A stretch of 57,909 nucleotides of DNA from Gammaproteobacteria bacterium (GTDB lineage Bacteria > Pseudomonadota > Gammaproteobacteria > SZUA-140): positions 1-57,909 of the forward strand of contig JAKISP010000024.1 in assembly GCA_021648525.1 (NCBI GenBank), in the 5' to 3' direction. Within the stretch, counting starts at the first letter, position 1. Each line of letters begins with the position of its first letter. Positions 1 through 8,517 of the stretch are shown one piece after another. The translations under genes were made by a program, and so were the position numbers. The notes under the pieces are model-generated. The model had not been told where the DNA came from. It saw only the letters and a program-made list of their open reading frames with translations, and did no database searches.

Positions 1-369
1 TGTGTTGCTGCCAGAACTCTTTTTTCTGTACTGATTTCATATGATTCGCCTTGATGATGTTGAAATCAAGACGATAGCAAGAGGCTGGTGTGGATGTTAG
101 ATGGGGTTTGTTGAGCGCTTACTAATGTAAAGCATCATCAGTGTGATGTTGAGGGATACTAATGGGTGGGTTTTAGAAAACAGGGTAGCATTCGCTCGGT
201 AGCAGGCTTTTTTCAATAAAAGCATAAACGTTTCACAGAAATCCTACTAAATTAAATCGCTAGGTGTGGATCTGGCCGCTTAAAATGGATGTCTTGTTTA
301 TCTTGTTGTTTATCTTGGCTGTCGCGGAGGCTGAGGGTTAGAGACCCTCGGCTACCCGATTATATGAGG
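1..369. other. Gene-free left edge with one hairpin
   Basis: No convincing coding region is seen. The stretch is AT-rich. It contains one GC-rich inverted repeat at about 329-353 (arms ggctgagggt and accctcggct, five-base loop). This lies just beyond the stop codon of the minus-strand lipoprotein gene, so it may help end that transcript, but no T-run follows it on the minus strand. Confidence 0.5.
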
Positions 370-849
370 CTATTTTTTCTGCTCCATAAACTGTAACCAA
401 AGTTGTGCTCTTTTCTGTTCATCACACACTGCTTCTTGAAGGAATCTTTCGGTATTATCAAAAAAATACTTTACAGTAACATCTTTAATAACCCATTTAT
501 TTTCAATTGATTGATAAGTCAAATAGTAATCGAGTGGAGTTTTTTCTGAATTTATACCACTAATTAACAAACACCCCTCTTTATCGCTAATAGCTTCTTT
601 ATAGTCTGAAATATCTATAATTTCGTTTGGGAATTTACTTAATGCTCCAGCAAATGCAGATTTAGTGCTATTAATTCTCGATTTTTTTATTGAGGCCCAT
701 AAAATGGGATTAAAGAAATCGTCCTCATTTTCTGTTTTATAAAATGATTTGTATTCATTAAACCATTTTATAAGGCTTTTATTGTCATAGGTTGGATTGC
801 TTGTACAACCTATCACTAAAACTAAAAAAAATAATATCGAATATTTCAT
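370..849 (-). CDS. Small putative lipoprotein of unknown function
   Basis: A 159-residue protein that I do not recognise. The N-terminus is a lipoprotein signal: Lys2, a hydrophobic stretch, then the lipobox VIGC with the acceptor at Cys15, so it is probably anchored in the outer or inner membrane facing the periplasm. The mature part is rich in Asn, Lys, Asp and aromatic residues and shows no repeats or catalytic motif that I can name. Its ATG overlaps the TGA of the upstream gene (ATGA at 846-849), so the two are translationally coupled and probably act together. Base composition is clearly more AT-rich than the lip/mre block, which suggests accessory DNA. Confidence 0.75.
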   Translation of the reverse strand: MKYSILFFLVLVIGCTSNPTYDNKSLIKWFNEYKSFYKTENEDDFFNPILWASIKKSRINSTKSAFAGALSKFPNEIIDISDYKEAISDKEGCLLISGINSEKTPLDYYLTYQSIENKWVIKDVTVKYFFDNTERFLQEAVCDEQKRAQLWLQFMEQKK

Positions 850-1277
850 TGGTATAAACTCTGATCTATTTGTTTATGTCTATTTTTCAAAAGTCTAGCG
901 GCTTGACACAAGAGACCGGAGCAGCTTAAAATTAATTTTTCCACATCGACTATGCTAGAAAATTCAACCTTTGCTCCCCCCATAAAATTAAAAAACGCTG
1001 TATAGTGTATTTTCCCGTTCCGATTCCCGGAAAACATAATAGATGCCACTTTTAGATCAATACCAAACTGTTTAATTTCATTTTTAACAGAAAATCTTAC
1101 CATGCCTGCTTTTCCCGACAATACTGCTTCCCCTTTATCATTTACTTTTAAGGTAAAACTTCCTCTGCTTTTAATTAAGCTTGCAGTAATGTCACCGTTC
1201 GATTTATAAGCTAGTTCAACAAAATTTATTACCTTCACTTTTAGTTGATATGAAGTTGCTGTCTCGTTGTCACTCAT
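846..1277 (-). CDS. Hypothetical protein coupled to the downstream lipoprotein
   Basis: A 143-residue protein of unknown function without signal peptide or membrane segment. The start is placed at ATG 1277-1275 (MSDNETATSY) and not at the longer reading frame beginning at 1307, because a strong AAGGAG Shine-Dalgarno sequence lies eight bases upstream of 1277. The sequence alternates short hydrophobic and charged stretches, as in a beta-rich fold, followed by a helical C-terminus containing two Cys (LSCSGLLCQA). The stop codon overlaps the start of the lipoprotein gene by four bases. A pair of a soluble protein and a small lipoprotein in an AT-rich region could be an effector/immunity or stress pair, but nothing in the sequence proves this. 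Confidence 0.65.
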   Translation of the reverse strand: MSDNETATSYQLKVKVINFVELAYKSNGDITASLIKSRGSFTLKVNDKGEAVLSGKAGMVRFSVKNEIKQFGIDLKVASIMFSGNRNGKIHYTAFFNFMGGAKVEFSSIVDVEKLILSCSGLLCQAARLLKNRHKQIDQSLYQ

Positions 1278-1751
1278 TCTCTTTTCTCCTTGCAGGTTTG
1301 CCAGCATTTATTATCAAAAGCAAAAGAAGACACTCATGATAAAGGTTGACAACATAATAATCCACCTATAAGTTATCACGTAGGGTTTCAACGCATCGCG
1401 TCAAGGAATGACCAATGCCCAGGCCCCACTATTTTCAGGTCTAGCTGGCGAATACCCCTTATTATCATTGCGTCTCGCGCTGTGTACCCAAAACACTTCG
1501 TGGGGCAGGTTCTCCGAAGTGCCCTTTTATGCGGTAAAGATTCAGCCACTGCTCGCAGTTTTACACCATCGATAGTGGGTTGAAGATAAGCTTTATTTTC
1601 TACCTGGAAAAAAGTAAAAAAGATATAAAGGCCGCCATAATATACAAATACCTGGGGCGCAAAAAAGAACGAGGCTGTAAATTAAATTGTGTAACTGCTC
1701 ATTAAAGTCACAGTGAACCTCCTCTAATTTTGAACACAGATATATTTTTAC
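1278..1751. other. Gene-free stretch between two minus-strand genes
   Basis: No open frame here looks like a gene. A seven-base inverted repeat (cacttcg 1494-1500, cgaagtg 1515-1521) is followed on the plus strand by ccctttt and could be a weak terminator or a relic of a mobile element. The part nearest 1278 must hold the promoter of the small lipoprotein operon, but I cannot point to convincing -35/-10 boxes. Confidence 0.4.
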
Positions 1752-2147
1752 TTATGACGCTGGTTTGTGGAATTCAATTACGTTGCCGTCTGGATCTCTA
1801 ATGAAAAAGAACTTTGCACCTGCAAATTCTACTTTTTCTGTAATTGCGATTCCTTGAGCTTGAAGCTGTTTTTCGACTGATTCACTATCCGTAATTTCCA
1901 GGGCAATATGCGTGTAGCCAGTATGTTTCTCAGCTGCATCCATTAGTATATTGGTAGGTGATGCATTTTTTGAAGCGTTTAGTATGAAATTGATATTGAC
2001 TCCAGAAGGGTGTTCCATGATAGCCACTGGCTCGGGGCCAATAGGCCCTGCAATAAATATGAACCCAAGTTTTTTATAAAACGCCCGAGAAACTTCCAAA
2101 TCTCTGATTCTAAGCCCAGTATGATTAATTCTGGTAATTTCTTTCAT
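1752..2147 (-). CDS. VOC (glyoxalase/dioxygenase) superfamily protein
   Basis: A 131-residue single-domain protein of the vicinal oxygen chelate fold. It has the two babab halves: the first opens with RINHTGLRIRDLEVSRAFY (His9), the second with YTHIALEI (His80), and it ends with RDPDGNVIEF (residues 117-126, Glu125). His9, His80 and Glu125 fall where VOC enzymes bind their divalent metal, so an active metalloenzyme (lyase, isomerase or dioxygenase) is plausible; the substrate cannot be told. An AAGGA ribosome-binding site lies a few bases before the ATG. It stands alone, with gene-free stretches on both sides. Confidence 0.85.
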   Translation of the reverse strand: MKEITRINHTGLRIRDLEVSRAFYKKLGFIFIAGPIGPEPVAIMEHPSGVNINFILNASKNASPTNILMDAAEKHTGYTHIALEITDSESVEKQLQAQGIAITEKVEFAGAKFFFIRDPDGNVIEFHKPAS

Positions 2148-2591
2148 GTCACATCCTTGAATATTAGGTAGGTGATAAGGTTGTCTGATGCATAAATGTC
2201 TGTTGGACTAAGGCTGCTCTATCGCCTCAGTCGCAGTATCTATATATGGGGGATTTGCTTTTACTTGTTCTGTGCCAATTCGGCACGTTAAACCCGTGCC
2301 ATTCCCTTTTGACTTGACCATGCGCTTTTTTCAGTCTACCTTTTTACACGAAGATACACAAAACAGCGTATTTTATTGGCCATTCGACCAAACGAAGCCC
2401 GAGGCAGCCGTGTGGCTGTGTTAGCAACGTGATTTTTCTGGCGAGCTAGTAAATATTGTTGTCGTTCATCTTTGAAGGAAGGCCCAGCACAGGTGGGGTA
2501 TCTTAATCTGCTGCGTGGATAAACAATGGGATTAAAGCGTGTTAAAAGCCATTATTGGCCTTTAACACGCTTCATTGATGTTTTCACATCA
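2148..2591. other. Gene-free stretch
   Basis: No gene is seen between the VOC gene and the CBS-domain gene. The only clear structure is the hairpin at 2537-2570, annotated separately. The end near 2148-2200 should carry the promoter of the VOC gene. Confidence 0.4.
2537..2570 (-). terminator. Intrinsic terminator after the CBS-domain gene
   Basis: A 14-base inverted repeat (gcgtgttaaaagcc / ggcctttaacacgc, one G-U type mismatch) with loop attatt lies 21 bases past the stop codon of the CBS-domain gene. On the minus strand the stem is followed by TTTAAT. The strength of the stem and its position support transcription termination. Confidence 0.7.
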
Positions 2592-3188
2592 TTATGCAGC
2601 GGACATCAAGGCAGACTCAAGCTCCTGAAAAGTACGCGCGCGGTTGGATGGCTCAATGTTAATGCCTAGTTGCTGGCCGATACGAGTGGTTGAAAGCAGG
2701 CCCCTGACAAAGGCATTATCATCAATCTCCTCAATAACGAGCGCATGTTGGCGATTAAACATTTTCATTGTCTCAATGATCTGGCCAACAGAGGCATTGC
2801 AAAGGTCGTTAAATGAAATGGCTTCAATTTCAGATCGCCTGGTCATCACATCATTAACAGTGATCTCATTGAAACTGCCACCATACTTTTGAATGTACTT
2901 GATTGGCCGTTCACCAAGAATATCACTCGCAGTGATCAGCCCCAGAATGGTGTCATCATTTTTAGTGACAAATAGCAGGCGTACACCATAGGTGATCATT
3001 CTATCATTGGCTTCGGGCAGTGGTAGCGTTGGCAATTCGGTGATGGGCACCGTTTGTTCGAAGTCTGTCATCACCAGTCTAGCCGAGTCATCGGGCGTTA
3101 CCTGGATCTCTTTTTGCTGGACAGGGCGCCTTAGCGTGGTGCTGGGGGCAAAAATTTTATAGGGGAGAGCGGAATAACGACTGTGCAT
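2592..3188 (-). CDS. CBS-domain pair protein
   Basis: A 198-residue soluble protein with two CBS motifs after an N-terminal extension of about 55 residues. The first contains VRLLFVTKNDDTILGLITAS; the second begins at VNDVMTRR and includes HALVIEE and VRGLLSTTRIGQQLGI. Paired CBS domains usually form a Bateman module that binds adenine nucleotides or S-adenosylmethionine and regulates a partner. No catalytic domain is attached. I prefer ATG 3188 to the ATG at 3203 because GGAGG lies between the two at normal spacing for 3188. A terminator follows the gene, so it is probably monocistronic. The target it regulates is unknown. Confidence 0.8.
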   Translation of the reverse strand: MHSRYSALPYKIFAPSTTLRRPVQQKEIQVTPDDSARLVMTDFEQTVPITELPTLPLPEANDRMITYGVRLLFVTKNDDTILGLITASDILGERPIKYIQKYGGSFNEITVNDVMTRRSEIEAISFNDLCNASVGQIIETMKMFNRQHALVIEEIDDNAFVRGLLSTTRIGQQLGINIEPSNRARTFQELESALMSAA

Positions 3189-3345
3189 GGCTTGATCCTC
3201 CATGGAAACCCGGATTGTGTCAAAACGACATATACCGCATTATGCATGAGAATGGCGTTTGAAAAAACCATTTTTTTATGCCGTGTTTCTTGATGGATTT
3301 ATCGCCAGGACAGGTGGGTTTTCTGGGTGGCTATGTGACCAGCCT

Positions 3346-4305
3346 TTAACTAACGGTCTTTCCTGCTGCCTGCCGGTCCGCATGATAAGACGAACGAACC
3401 ATTGGGCCACTGGCGACGTTATCAAACTGAAGCTCTCTGGCTTCCAGCGCCAGCTCATCAAACTCTTCGGGGGTGACATAACGTATCACTGGCAGGTGGA
3501 ATTTGCTGGGCTGTAGATATTGGCCGAGGGTGAGCATGTTGCAGTCATGGGCGCGCAGGTCGTACATGACCTGATGAATCTCTTCGATGGTTTCACCGAG
3601 ACCGAGCATCAGGCCAGACTTAGTTAAGACATTGGGGTGCTGTTTTTTGAACTTTTGCAATAGATCAAGCGACCAGATGTAGTCGGCCCCTGGGCGAGCC
3701 TGTTTATAGAGCCGTGGCACGGTTTCCAGATTATGATTAAAAACATCGGGTGGCGCTTGCGCCATGATTGCTAATGCGCGGTCCATCCGGCCGCGGAAAT
3801 CGGGCACCAGTACTTCGATGCGGGTGTCTGGTGAATGTTTACGGACGGCTTTAATACAGGCGACAAAATGCGCTGCTCCGCCATCACGCAGGTCATCACG
3901 GTCAACCGAAGTGATCACGACATACGAGAGCTTCATCGCTTTGATTGTTGTTGCCAGATTTAGCGGTTCGTCTTCATCGAGTGGTTTTGGTTTGCCGTGG
4001 GCAACATCGCAAAAGGGGCAGCGGCGGGTGCAGATATCACCCATGATCATAAAAGTTGCGGTACCGTGGCTAAAGCATTCACCCAGATTAGGGCAGGCGG
4101 CCTCTTCGCAAACAGTGTGTAGCCTGTTCTCTTTGAGAATGGCTTTTAGTTCGCTGACGCGTGGTGTGCTGCCGGCGGTAGCACGAATCCATTTGGGTTT
4201 GCGCAAAGGGTTGATCGTCGGTTCGACTTTGATCGGAATGCGTGAAACCTTGGATTCACCCTTGAGAGGATTGCGTTTTGAGGGGGTGCTTTTTTGGTCG
4301 CTCAT
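3346..4305 (-). CDS. lipA: Lipoyl synthase
   Basis: LipA inserts two sulfur atoms at C6 and C8 of octanoyl groups bound to the lipoyl domains of pyruvate and 2-oxoglutarate dehydrogenases and the glycine cleavage H protein. The 319-residue protein has both diagnostic iron-sulfur sites: the auxiliary cluster Cys66-x4-Cys71-x5-Cys77 ([12 protein letters not shown]), whose sulfide is consumed, and the radical SAM motif Cys92-x3-Cys96-x2-Cys99 (CTRRCPFC). The conserved C-terminal RSSYHA, which supplies a serine ligand to the auxiliary cluster, is present. It lies 44 bases after lipB, the order of the usual lipB-lipA pair, and is the last gene of the minus-strand block. Confidence 0.97.
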   Translation of the reverse strand: MSDQKSTPSKRNPLKGESKVSRIPIKVEPTINPLRKPKWIRATAGSTPRVSELKAILKENRLHTVCEEAACPNLGECFSHGTATFMIMGDICTRRCPFCDVAHGKPKPLDEDEPLNLATTIKAMKLSYVVITSVDRDDLRDGGAAHFVACIKAVRKHSPDTRIEVLVPDFRGRMDRALAIMAQAPPDVFNHNLETVPRLYKQARPGADYIWSLDLLQKFKKQHPNVLTKSGLMLGLGETIEEIHQVMYDLRAHDCNMLTLGQYLQPSKFHLPVIRYVTPEEFDELALEARELQFDNVASGPMVRSSYHADRQAAGKTVS

Positions 4306-4349
4306 AGTAACGGCTATGTCTCGTACGGTGTGGCGTTTGTTGCCCCTGA

Positions 4350-5006
4350 TTATTTAAGGGTCAAATCGGGTAGCGTTTGAAAGGTCTCGATTGTATCGTA
4401 TTCAAGTAGGTGTGTCAGATGGGTGAGTAGATCCCGTCCTGCCTGTGTGGGATCCGTTAAATTTGATAGCTCGCTGGTTTGGGTGACGGCTAACCCGGGA
4501 TAGCCACAAGGGTCAATGTGTGAAAATGGCGTTAGATCCATTGCAACATTCAGGCTGAGGCCGTGGAAGGTGCACCCTTTACGCACTCTCATGCCAAGCG
4601 CGGCTATTTTGTCGCCATTTACATAGACACCGGGTGCGCCCTCTTTTGTAGTGGCGTTGATTTGACAGGTGGCCAGCATCTCGATAATGGCTGTTTCGAT
4701 CAGTGAGACAAGGTGGCGAATGCCCCAGTTGCGACGTTTTAGGTCGATGAGTAGATAGAGCACTAATTGCCCTGGGCCGTGATACGTGATCTGGCCTCCA
4801 CGGTCGACATGCACCACTGGGACATCTCCTACGTTGTGGATATGTTCGCGTCGGCCCGCGCGCCCGAGGGTGAAGACAGGCGGGTGTTCAACACACCAGA
4901 TTTCATCGCAGGTTGCTTCAGTGCGTTGTTCGGTAAAGGCCTGCATCACATGCCAGCAGGGTTCATATTCCTGAAGGCCAAGCTGACGTATGGTAAGGGT
5001 GGGCAT
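4350..5006 (-). CDS. lipB: Octanoyl-[ACP]:protein octanoyltransferase
   Basis: LipB moves an octanoyl chain from acyl carrier protein to the lipoyl-domain lysine, the first step of endogenous lipoate synthesis, and feeds LipA. The 218-residue sequence carries the family signature [12 protein letters not shown] (69-80), the Lys133 of GDKIA and the Cys167 of DPCGYPG that form the Cys/Lys catalytic dyad with an acyl-enzyme intermediate. It is cytoplasmic and of normal length. It sits 12 bases after ybeD and 44 before lipA, so all three are probably cotranscribed. Confidence 0.97.
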   Translation of the reverse strand: MPTLTIRQLGLQEYEPCWHVMQAFTEQRTEATCDEIWCVEHPPVFTLGRAGRREHIHNVGDVPVVHVDRGGQITYHGPGQLVLYLLIDLKRRNWGIRHLVSLIETAIIEMLATCQINATTKEGAPGVYVNGDKIAALGMRVRKGCTFHGLSLNVAMDLTPFSHIDPCGYPGLAVTQTSELSNLTDPTQAGRDLLTHLTHLLEYDTIETFQTLPDLTLK

Positions 5007-5018
5007 GGCGGGTCTTGT

Positions 5019-5291
5019 TTACAGCGTCATGGTGATCTGTTCGCAGGCCTTAAAGTCATGGTAGATTGCTTCAATCTGAGCCTGACTGGTGGCGGTAAAA
5101 GTAACTGTGATTGAGCTGTAGTTGCCTTTGCTGCTCGGACGAGAACGTACCGAGCCCTCGCTCAGTCCCGGTACATGTTTGAGCACGATACTAAAGACAA
5201 TCGCATCGAGGTCATCGCGCTGCTTACCGATCGCCTTGATTGGGAATTCACATGGGAACGCTAATAAAGTTTCTGTTTTATCATCACTCAT
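5019..5291 (-). CDS. ybeD: YbeD / DUF493 family protein
   Basis: A 90-residue member of the small ACT-like-fold family typified by E. coli YbeD, which in many gammaproteobacteria sits between dacA and lipB exactly as here. The sequence shows FPCEFPIKAIGK near the N-terminus and a beta-rich C-terminal half (SSITVTFTATSQAQIEAIY) as in that family. The biochemical role is unsettled; a regulatory role linked to lipoate or envelope metabolism has been suggested from the context. Its start overlaps the dat stop by four bases, so it is translationally coupled. Confidence 0.9.
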   Translation of the reverse strand: MSDDKTETLLAFPCEFPIKAIGKQRDDLDAIVFSIVLKHVPGLSEGSVRSRPSSKGNYSSITVTFTATSQAQIEAIYHDFKACEQITMTL

Positions 5292-6157
5292 GGTCTATTC
5301 CGTAACTGCTGTTTATAGGCTTGATAGTGCTGGCGCATCTGTTGCCACAATTTGCCCGGTTTGCCACTGGCTACCGCCGCGCCATCGAGTGTGGTGACCG
5401 GCAGGATCTCTTTAGTTGAGCTGGTGAGCCAGATTTCTTCTGCATGGATGAGTTGAACGGGTGTAATGAACGTTTCGCAGGTGGGAATGTTATGTTGTTG
5501 TGCGAGTTCAAGTATCAGGTCTCGGGTAATGCCGGGTAGTAACAGTGGCCCTTTGGGCGGTGTGATCAAGACATCATCAATGAGCGCAAACAGATTGCTG
5601 GCGGCCCCCTCGGTCACTTCTCCGTCGCGAATCAGGATCGCCTCGACCGCATCTTCATCGTAGGCATGCTGACGTAACAGGATATTACCGAGCAGTGAGG
5701 TATTTTTGATGTGGCAGTTTTTCCAGCGGATATCTTCATGGGTGATGGCAGCAACACCGTGTTCAGCAATCGATATCGGTAGTGGTATTAATGCGCTGCT
5801 CATGATGAAGAGTGTGGGTTCAGTATGGCTATCGGGAAAACCGTGGTCACGTTCGGCAACACCACGCGTTACCTGCAGGTAGATAGATTGCTCGTCGCCA
5901 TTAATCGGCTGGTTACGGGCCACCATCTCATTGAGTACCGACTGCCATGCTATATCGCTCAGCGGTTGTTTTATTCTGACGGCGGCCAGGTTATCGTCGA
6001 GGCGCTTGAGGTGTTCGTCAAGGCGAAAGAGTTTGCCACCATAGGCTGGAATGACTTCATAGATGCCATCGCCAAAGATGAAGCCGCGATCAAGCGGGGA
6101 GATGCGCGCTTCATTTATGGGCAGAAAAGTACCGTTCAGATAACTAATCGATGACAT
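5288..6157 (-). CDS. dat: D-amino-acid transaminase, class IV PLP aminotransferase
   Basis: A 289-residue fold-type IV aminotransferase. Motifs fit the D-alanine transaminase branch: RGFIFGDGIYEV (24-35), RGVAERDHGFP (98-108), and the PLP lysine Lys151 in HIKNTSLLGN, followed by the cofactor-binding region EGAASNLF. The reaction interconverts D-alanine and 2-oxoglutarate with pyruvate and D-glutamate, so it can supply D-amino acids for peptidoglycan. Branched-chain aminotransferase or aminodeoxychorismate lyase are related alternatives, but the RGxAxRxHxFP motif favours Dat. It lies six bases after dacA and overlaps ybeD, within the peptidoglycan/lipoate operon. Confidence 0.9.
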   Translation of the reverse strand: MSSISYLNGTFLPINEARISPLDRGFIFGDGIYEVIPAYGGKLFRLDEHLKRLDDNLAAVRIKQPLSDIAWQSVLNEMVARNQPINGDEQSIYLQVTRGVAERDHGFPDSHTEPTLFIMSSALIPLPISIAEHGVAAITHEDIRWKNCHIKNTSLLGNILLRQHAYDEDAVEAILIRDGEVTEGAASNLFALIDDVLITPPKGPLLLPGITRDLILELAQQHNIPTCETFITPVQLIHAEEIWLTSSTKEILPVTTLDGAAVASGKPGKLWQQMRQHYQAYKQQLRNRP

Positions 6158-6163
6158 ATATGG

Positions 6164-7357
6164 TTATTCAAAAAATAGTGAAATTTCATCAGAAAGGCGC
6201 TGAAACATACTGCCCTCTTCAATCGTCTGCAATGCAACCAGTGGGCGCTCGACAACGCCGTTGCCTTCGAGTGAGATATCAACGGTACCGTGTACGCTAC
6301 CTTTTGTGACAGGGGCGATGATCTGAGTATCGATCTTCATCGATGCATCGAGTTTGTCATAACGACCACGTGGAATGGTGATGTAGAGGTCTTCGGCAAG
6401 TCCTAGTGGTAGCTGCTCGCTTATCCCTTTCCAGATGCGTGCTGTGGTGAGTTGGCTATTGGCGCTATAGAGCATGCGTGTCTCAAAGAAACGGAAGCCG
6501 TAGTTGAGTAGTTTCTGACTCTCTTTGGTGCGGGCTTCTTTGCTTTTGGCACCGAGTACAATCGAGATCAGGCGCATGTCGTCGCGTAGTGCCGATGAGA
6601 TCAGGCAGTAACCCGCTGAGTTGGTGTGGCCTGTTTTTACACCATCGACATATTTGTCGCGCCATAACAACGCATTGCGATTGTGCTGGCGAATGTCGTT
6701 ATAAGTGAACTCTTTGATTGAGTACCATTTGTAGTATTCAGGAAATTCGCTGATCAACGCTCTGGTCAGTAGCGCAAGGTCATGCGCGGTGGTGTAGTGA
6801 TCGTCGTCTGGCATACCCGTGCTGTTAACAAAGTTAGTGCCGCGCATACCGAGTTTGTCGGCGTGGTGATTCATCAACGATGCAAAGGCCTCTTCGTTAC
6901 CGGCGACATGTTCGGCGAGTGCAACACTGGCGTCATTGCCCGACTGGATAATCATTCCCTTGAGCAGGTCTTCGATCGAAACGCGTTTATTAACTTCAAT
7001 AAACATACGCGAGCCTTGCATGCGCCACGCTTTTTCGCTGATCAATACTTCAGTGGATAGTGTCAGGTTTCCTGCGCGCAGTTCGCTGAAGATGATATGG
7101 GCGGTCATCAGTTTGGTGAGGCTGGCGGGTTCCATCTGTTCATGGCTATTTTTTTCAGCGATAACCTGACCGCTGTTAAAATCCTGCAACAGATAACCGC
7201 GTGCCGCGATTTCTGGCACATTGGGCGTCGGCATGGCGGCGGTTGCGATGCTGAGCGGCATTAGCGCTGCCAATAACCCCATCACGATGCCCATGCTGCG
7301 CGGGATCGAAGACAAGGCGCGCTGACCGCTGGTCAGTCGCATGGCAACGAATGTCAT
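6164..7357 (-). CDS. dacA: D-alanyl-D-alanine carboxypeptidase (PBP5/6 type)
   Basis: A low-molecular-mass penicillin-binding protein that trims the terminal D-Ala from murein pentapeptides in the periplasm. An N-terminal signal (MGIVMGLLAALMPL, ending IATAA) precedes the catalytic domain with the three active-site motifs SLTK, SGND and KTGHT; a beta-rich PBP5 C-terminal domain follows, and the last residues (QRLSDEISLFFE) look like the amphipathic membrane-anchoring helix. The start is uncertain: the frame is open to 7435, with candidate ATGs at 7357, 7342 and 7294 and no clear Shine-Dalgarno for any. I chose 7357, giving 397 residues, close to the usual length. rlpA lies upstream and dat follows after six bases. 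Confidence 0.95.
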   Translation of the reverse strand: MTFVAMRLTSGQRALSSIPRSMGIVMGLLAALMPLSIATAAMPTPNVPEIAARGYLLQDFNSGQVIAEKNSHEQMEPASLTKLMTAHIIFSELRAGNLTLSTEVLISEKAWRMQGSRMFIEVNKRVSIEDLLKGMIIQSGNDASVALAEHVAGNEEAFASLMNHHADKLGMRGTNFVNSTGMPDDDHYTTAHDLALLTRALISEFPEYYKWYSIKEFTYNDIRQHNRNALLWRDKYVDGVKTGHTNSAGYCLISSALRDDMRLISIVLGAKSKEARTKESQKLLNYGFRFFETRMLYSANSQLTTARIWKGISEQLPLGLAEDLYITIPRGRYDKLDASMKIDTQIIAPVTKGSVHGTVDISLEGNGVVERPLVALQTIEEGSMFQRLSDEISLFFE

Positions 7358-7522
7358 CGCGCTTTCAGGGGGTGAATTGATAGTGTGGCTCACGAAGTAG
7401 GCTCTCCAAAGTCTGACTTTAAAATGGCAGACCATAGTCTAACAAATTATGAGCGCGCTGCGCTTGTCCGTGTCCCGCTGAAAAAGTCTTTTTTGTCAAA
7501 CTGTGACTGGTTGCTGGTTGTG

Positions 7523-8485
7523 TCAATCGATGATGACGTGCGGGTTTTCGATGCCGAGTTGTGCGAGGCGTTTGATCAGCTGATCTGCTTCAGGGACATT
7601 GTTGATCGGGCCGATGCGGACGCGAAAGATGGTGCCGTTGGCTTTAGTGCCTTGAGTCACATTGATTTTTGAAACGGGCAGCGTTTCGATATCACGAATG
7701 CGAATTTTCAGGTTTTCAGCATTAATACGGCCACCAAAGGCGCCGACTTGCAGGTAGATGTCGACCGCCTGACCGGGGGGGATGCGCTTTAGCTTATCTG
7801 CCTGTGGCGCAGCGCTGTTATTGGTTGCGACGACTTGTGCTTGAGGTGTCATGGTGAGTGCTATGGGTGTGTTTAGTGGTACGGGTGGGGCTGTACGCTT
7901 TATTGCGACTGGTCTGGAGGCTGTTGGTGTGGCTGTTTGTGCTGGTTGTGCTGGGTCGATCGTACGCACCTCAACCAGCCCTGTTCCCGCCTGGGCGATA
8001 CCCAGCTTAATCGCTGCGGCATAAGAGAGGTCGATGATGCGATTTTTCTTGAAGGGGCCGCGATCATTGATTTTGACGATGATTTTTCGCCCATTCTCCA
8101 GGTTGGTGACTTCGGCATAAGTGGGGAGTGGCAGGCTTTTGTGCGCAGCAGTCATCGCCAGCATGTCGTATGGTTCACCGCTAGAGGTGCGTTTACCGTG
8201 GAATTTGGTGCCGTACCACGAGGCGACGCCACGCTCGACATGGTTGAGGCTACTTTTTTTGACGTAATAGCGTTGTCCAAAGACGACATAGGACGCTGGA
8301 TTGCCATAGCGGCTATGTGGTTCTACGCGTGGAATGGCGTTTGCGACGTTGGATACATCGACTGGATGAGCCGGCGCACTATCCTGTTGAGAAAAAAAAT
8401 GGGTGCCATTCGGCAGGGTGCCACAGCCACTGATTAGTAGTGGCAGGGCAATTGCGGCGATTCGATAATGTTTAATAAACGTCAT
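7523..8485 (-). CDS. rlpA: Septal ring lytic transglycosylase RlpA, lipoprotein
   Basis: A 320-residue outer-membrane lipoprotein: signal peptide with lipobox ISGC (Cys21), a double-psi beta-barrel domain (about 85-175, starting GVASWYGTKFHGKRTSSGE and containing VKINDRGPF and IDLSYAAA), a Pro/Thr/Ala-rich linker and a C-terminal SPOR domain (about 235-318) that binds denuded glycan at division sites. RlpA cleaves naked glycan strands in Pseudomonas. It lies between mltB and dacA in the usual order, 32 bases after mltB. Confidence 0.95.
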   Translation of the reverse strand: MTFIKHYRIAAIALPLLISGCGTLPNGTHFFSQQDSAPAHPVDVSNVANAIPRVEPHSRYGNPASYVVFGQRYYVKKSSLNHVERGVASWYGTKFHGKRTSSGEPYDMLAMTAAHKSLPLPTYAEVTNLENGRKIIVKINDRGPFKKNRIIDLSYAAAIKLGIAQAGTGLVEVRTIDPAQPAQTATPTASRPVAIKRTAPPVPLNTPIALTMTPQAQVVATNNSAAPQADKLKRIPPGQAVDIYLQVGAFGGRINAENLKIRIRDIETLPVSKINVTQGTKANGTIFRVRIGPINNVPEADQLIKRLAQLGIENPHVIID

Positions 8486-8517
8486 AATCAGTCAACATAG
8501 TATAATGTGCTGGCAAT

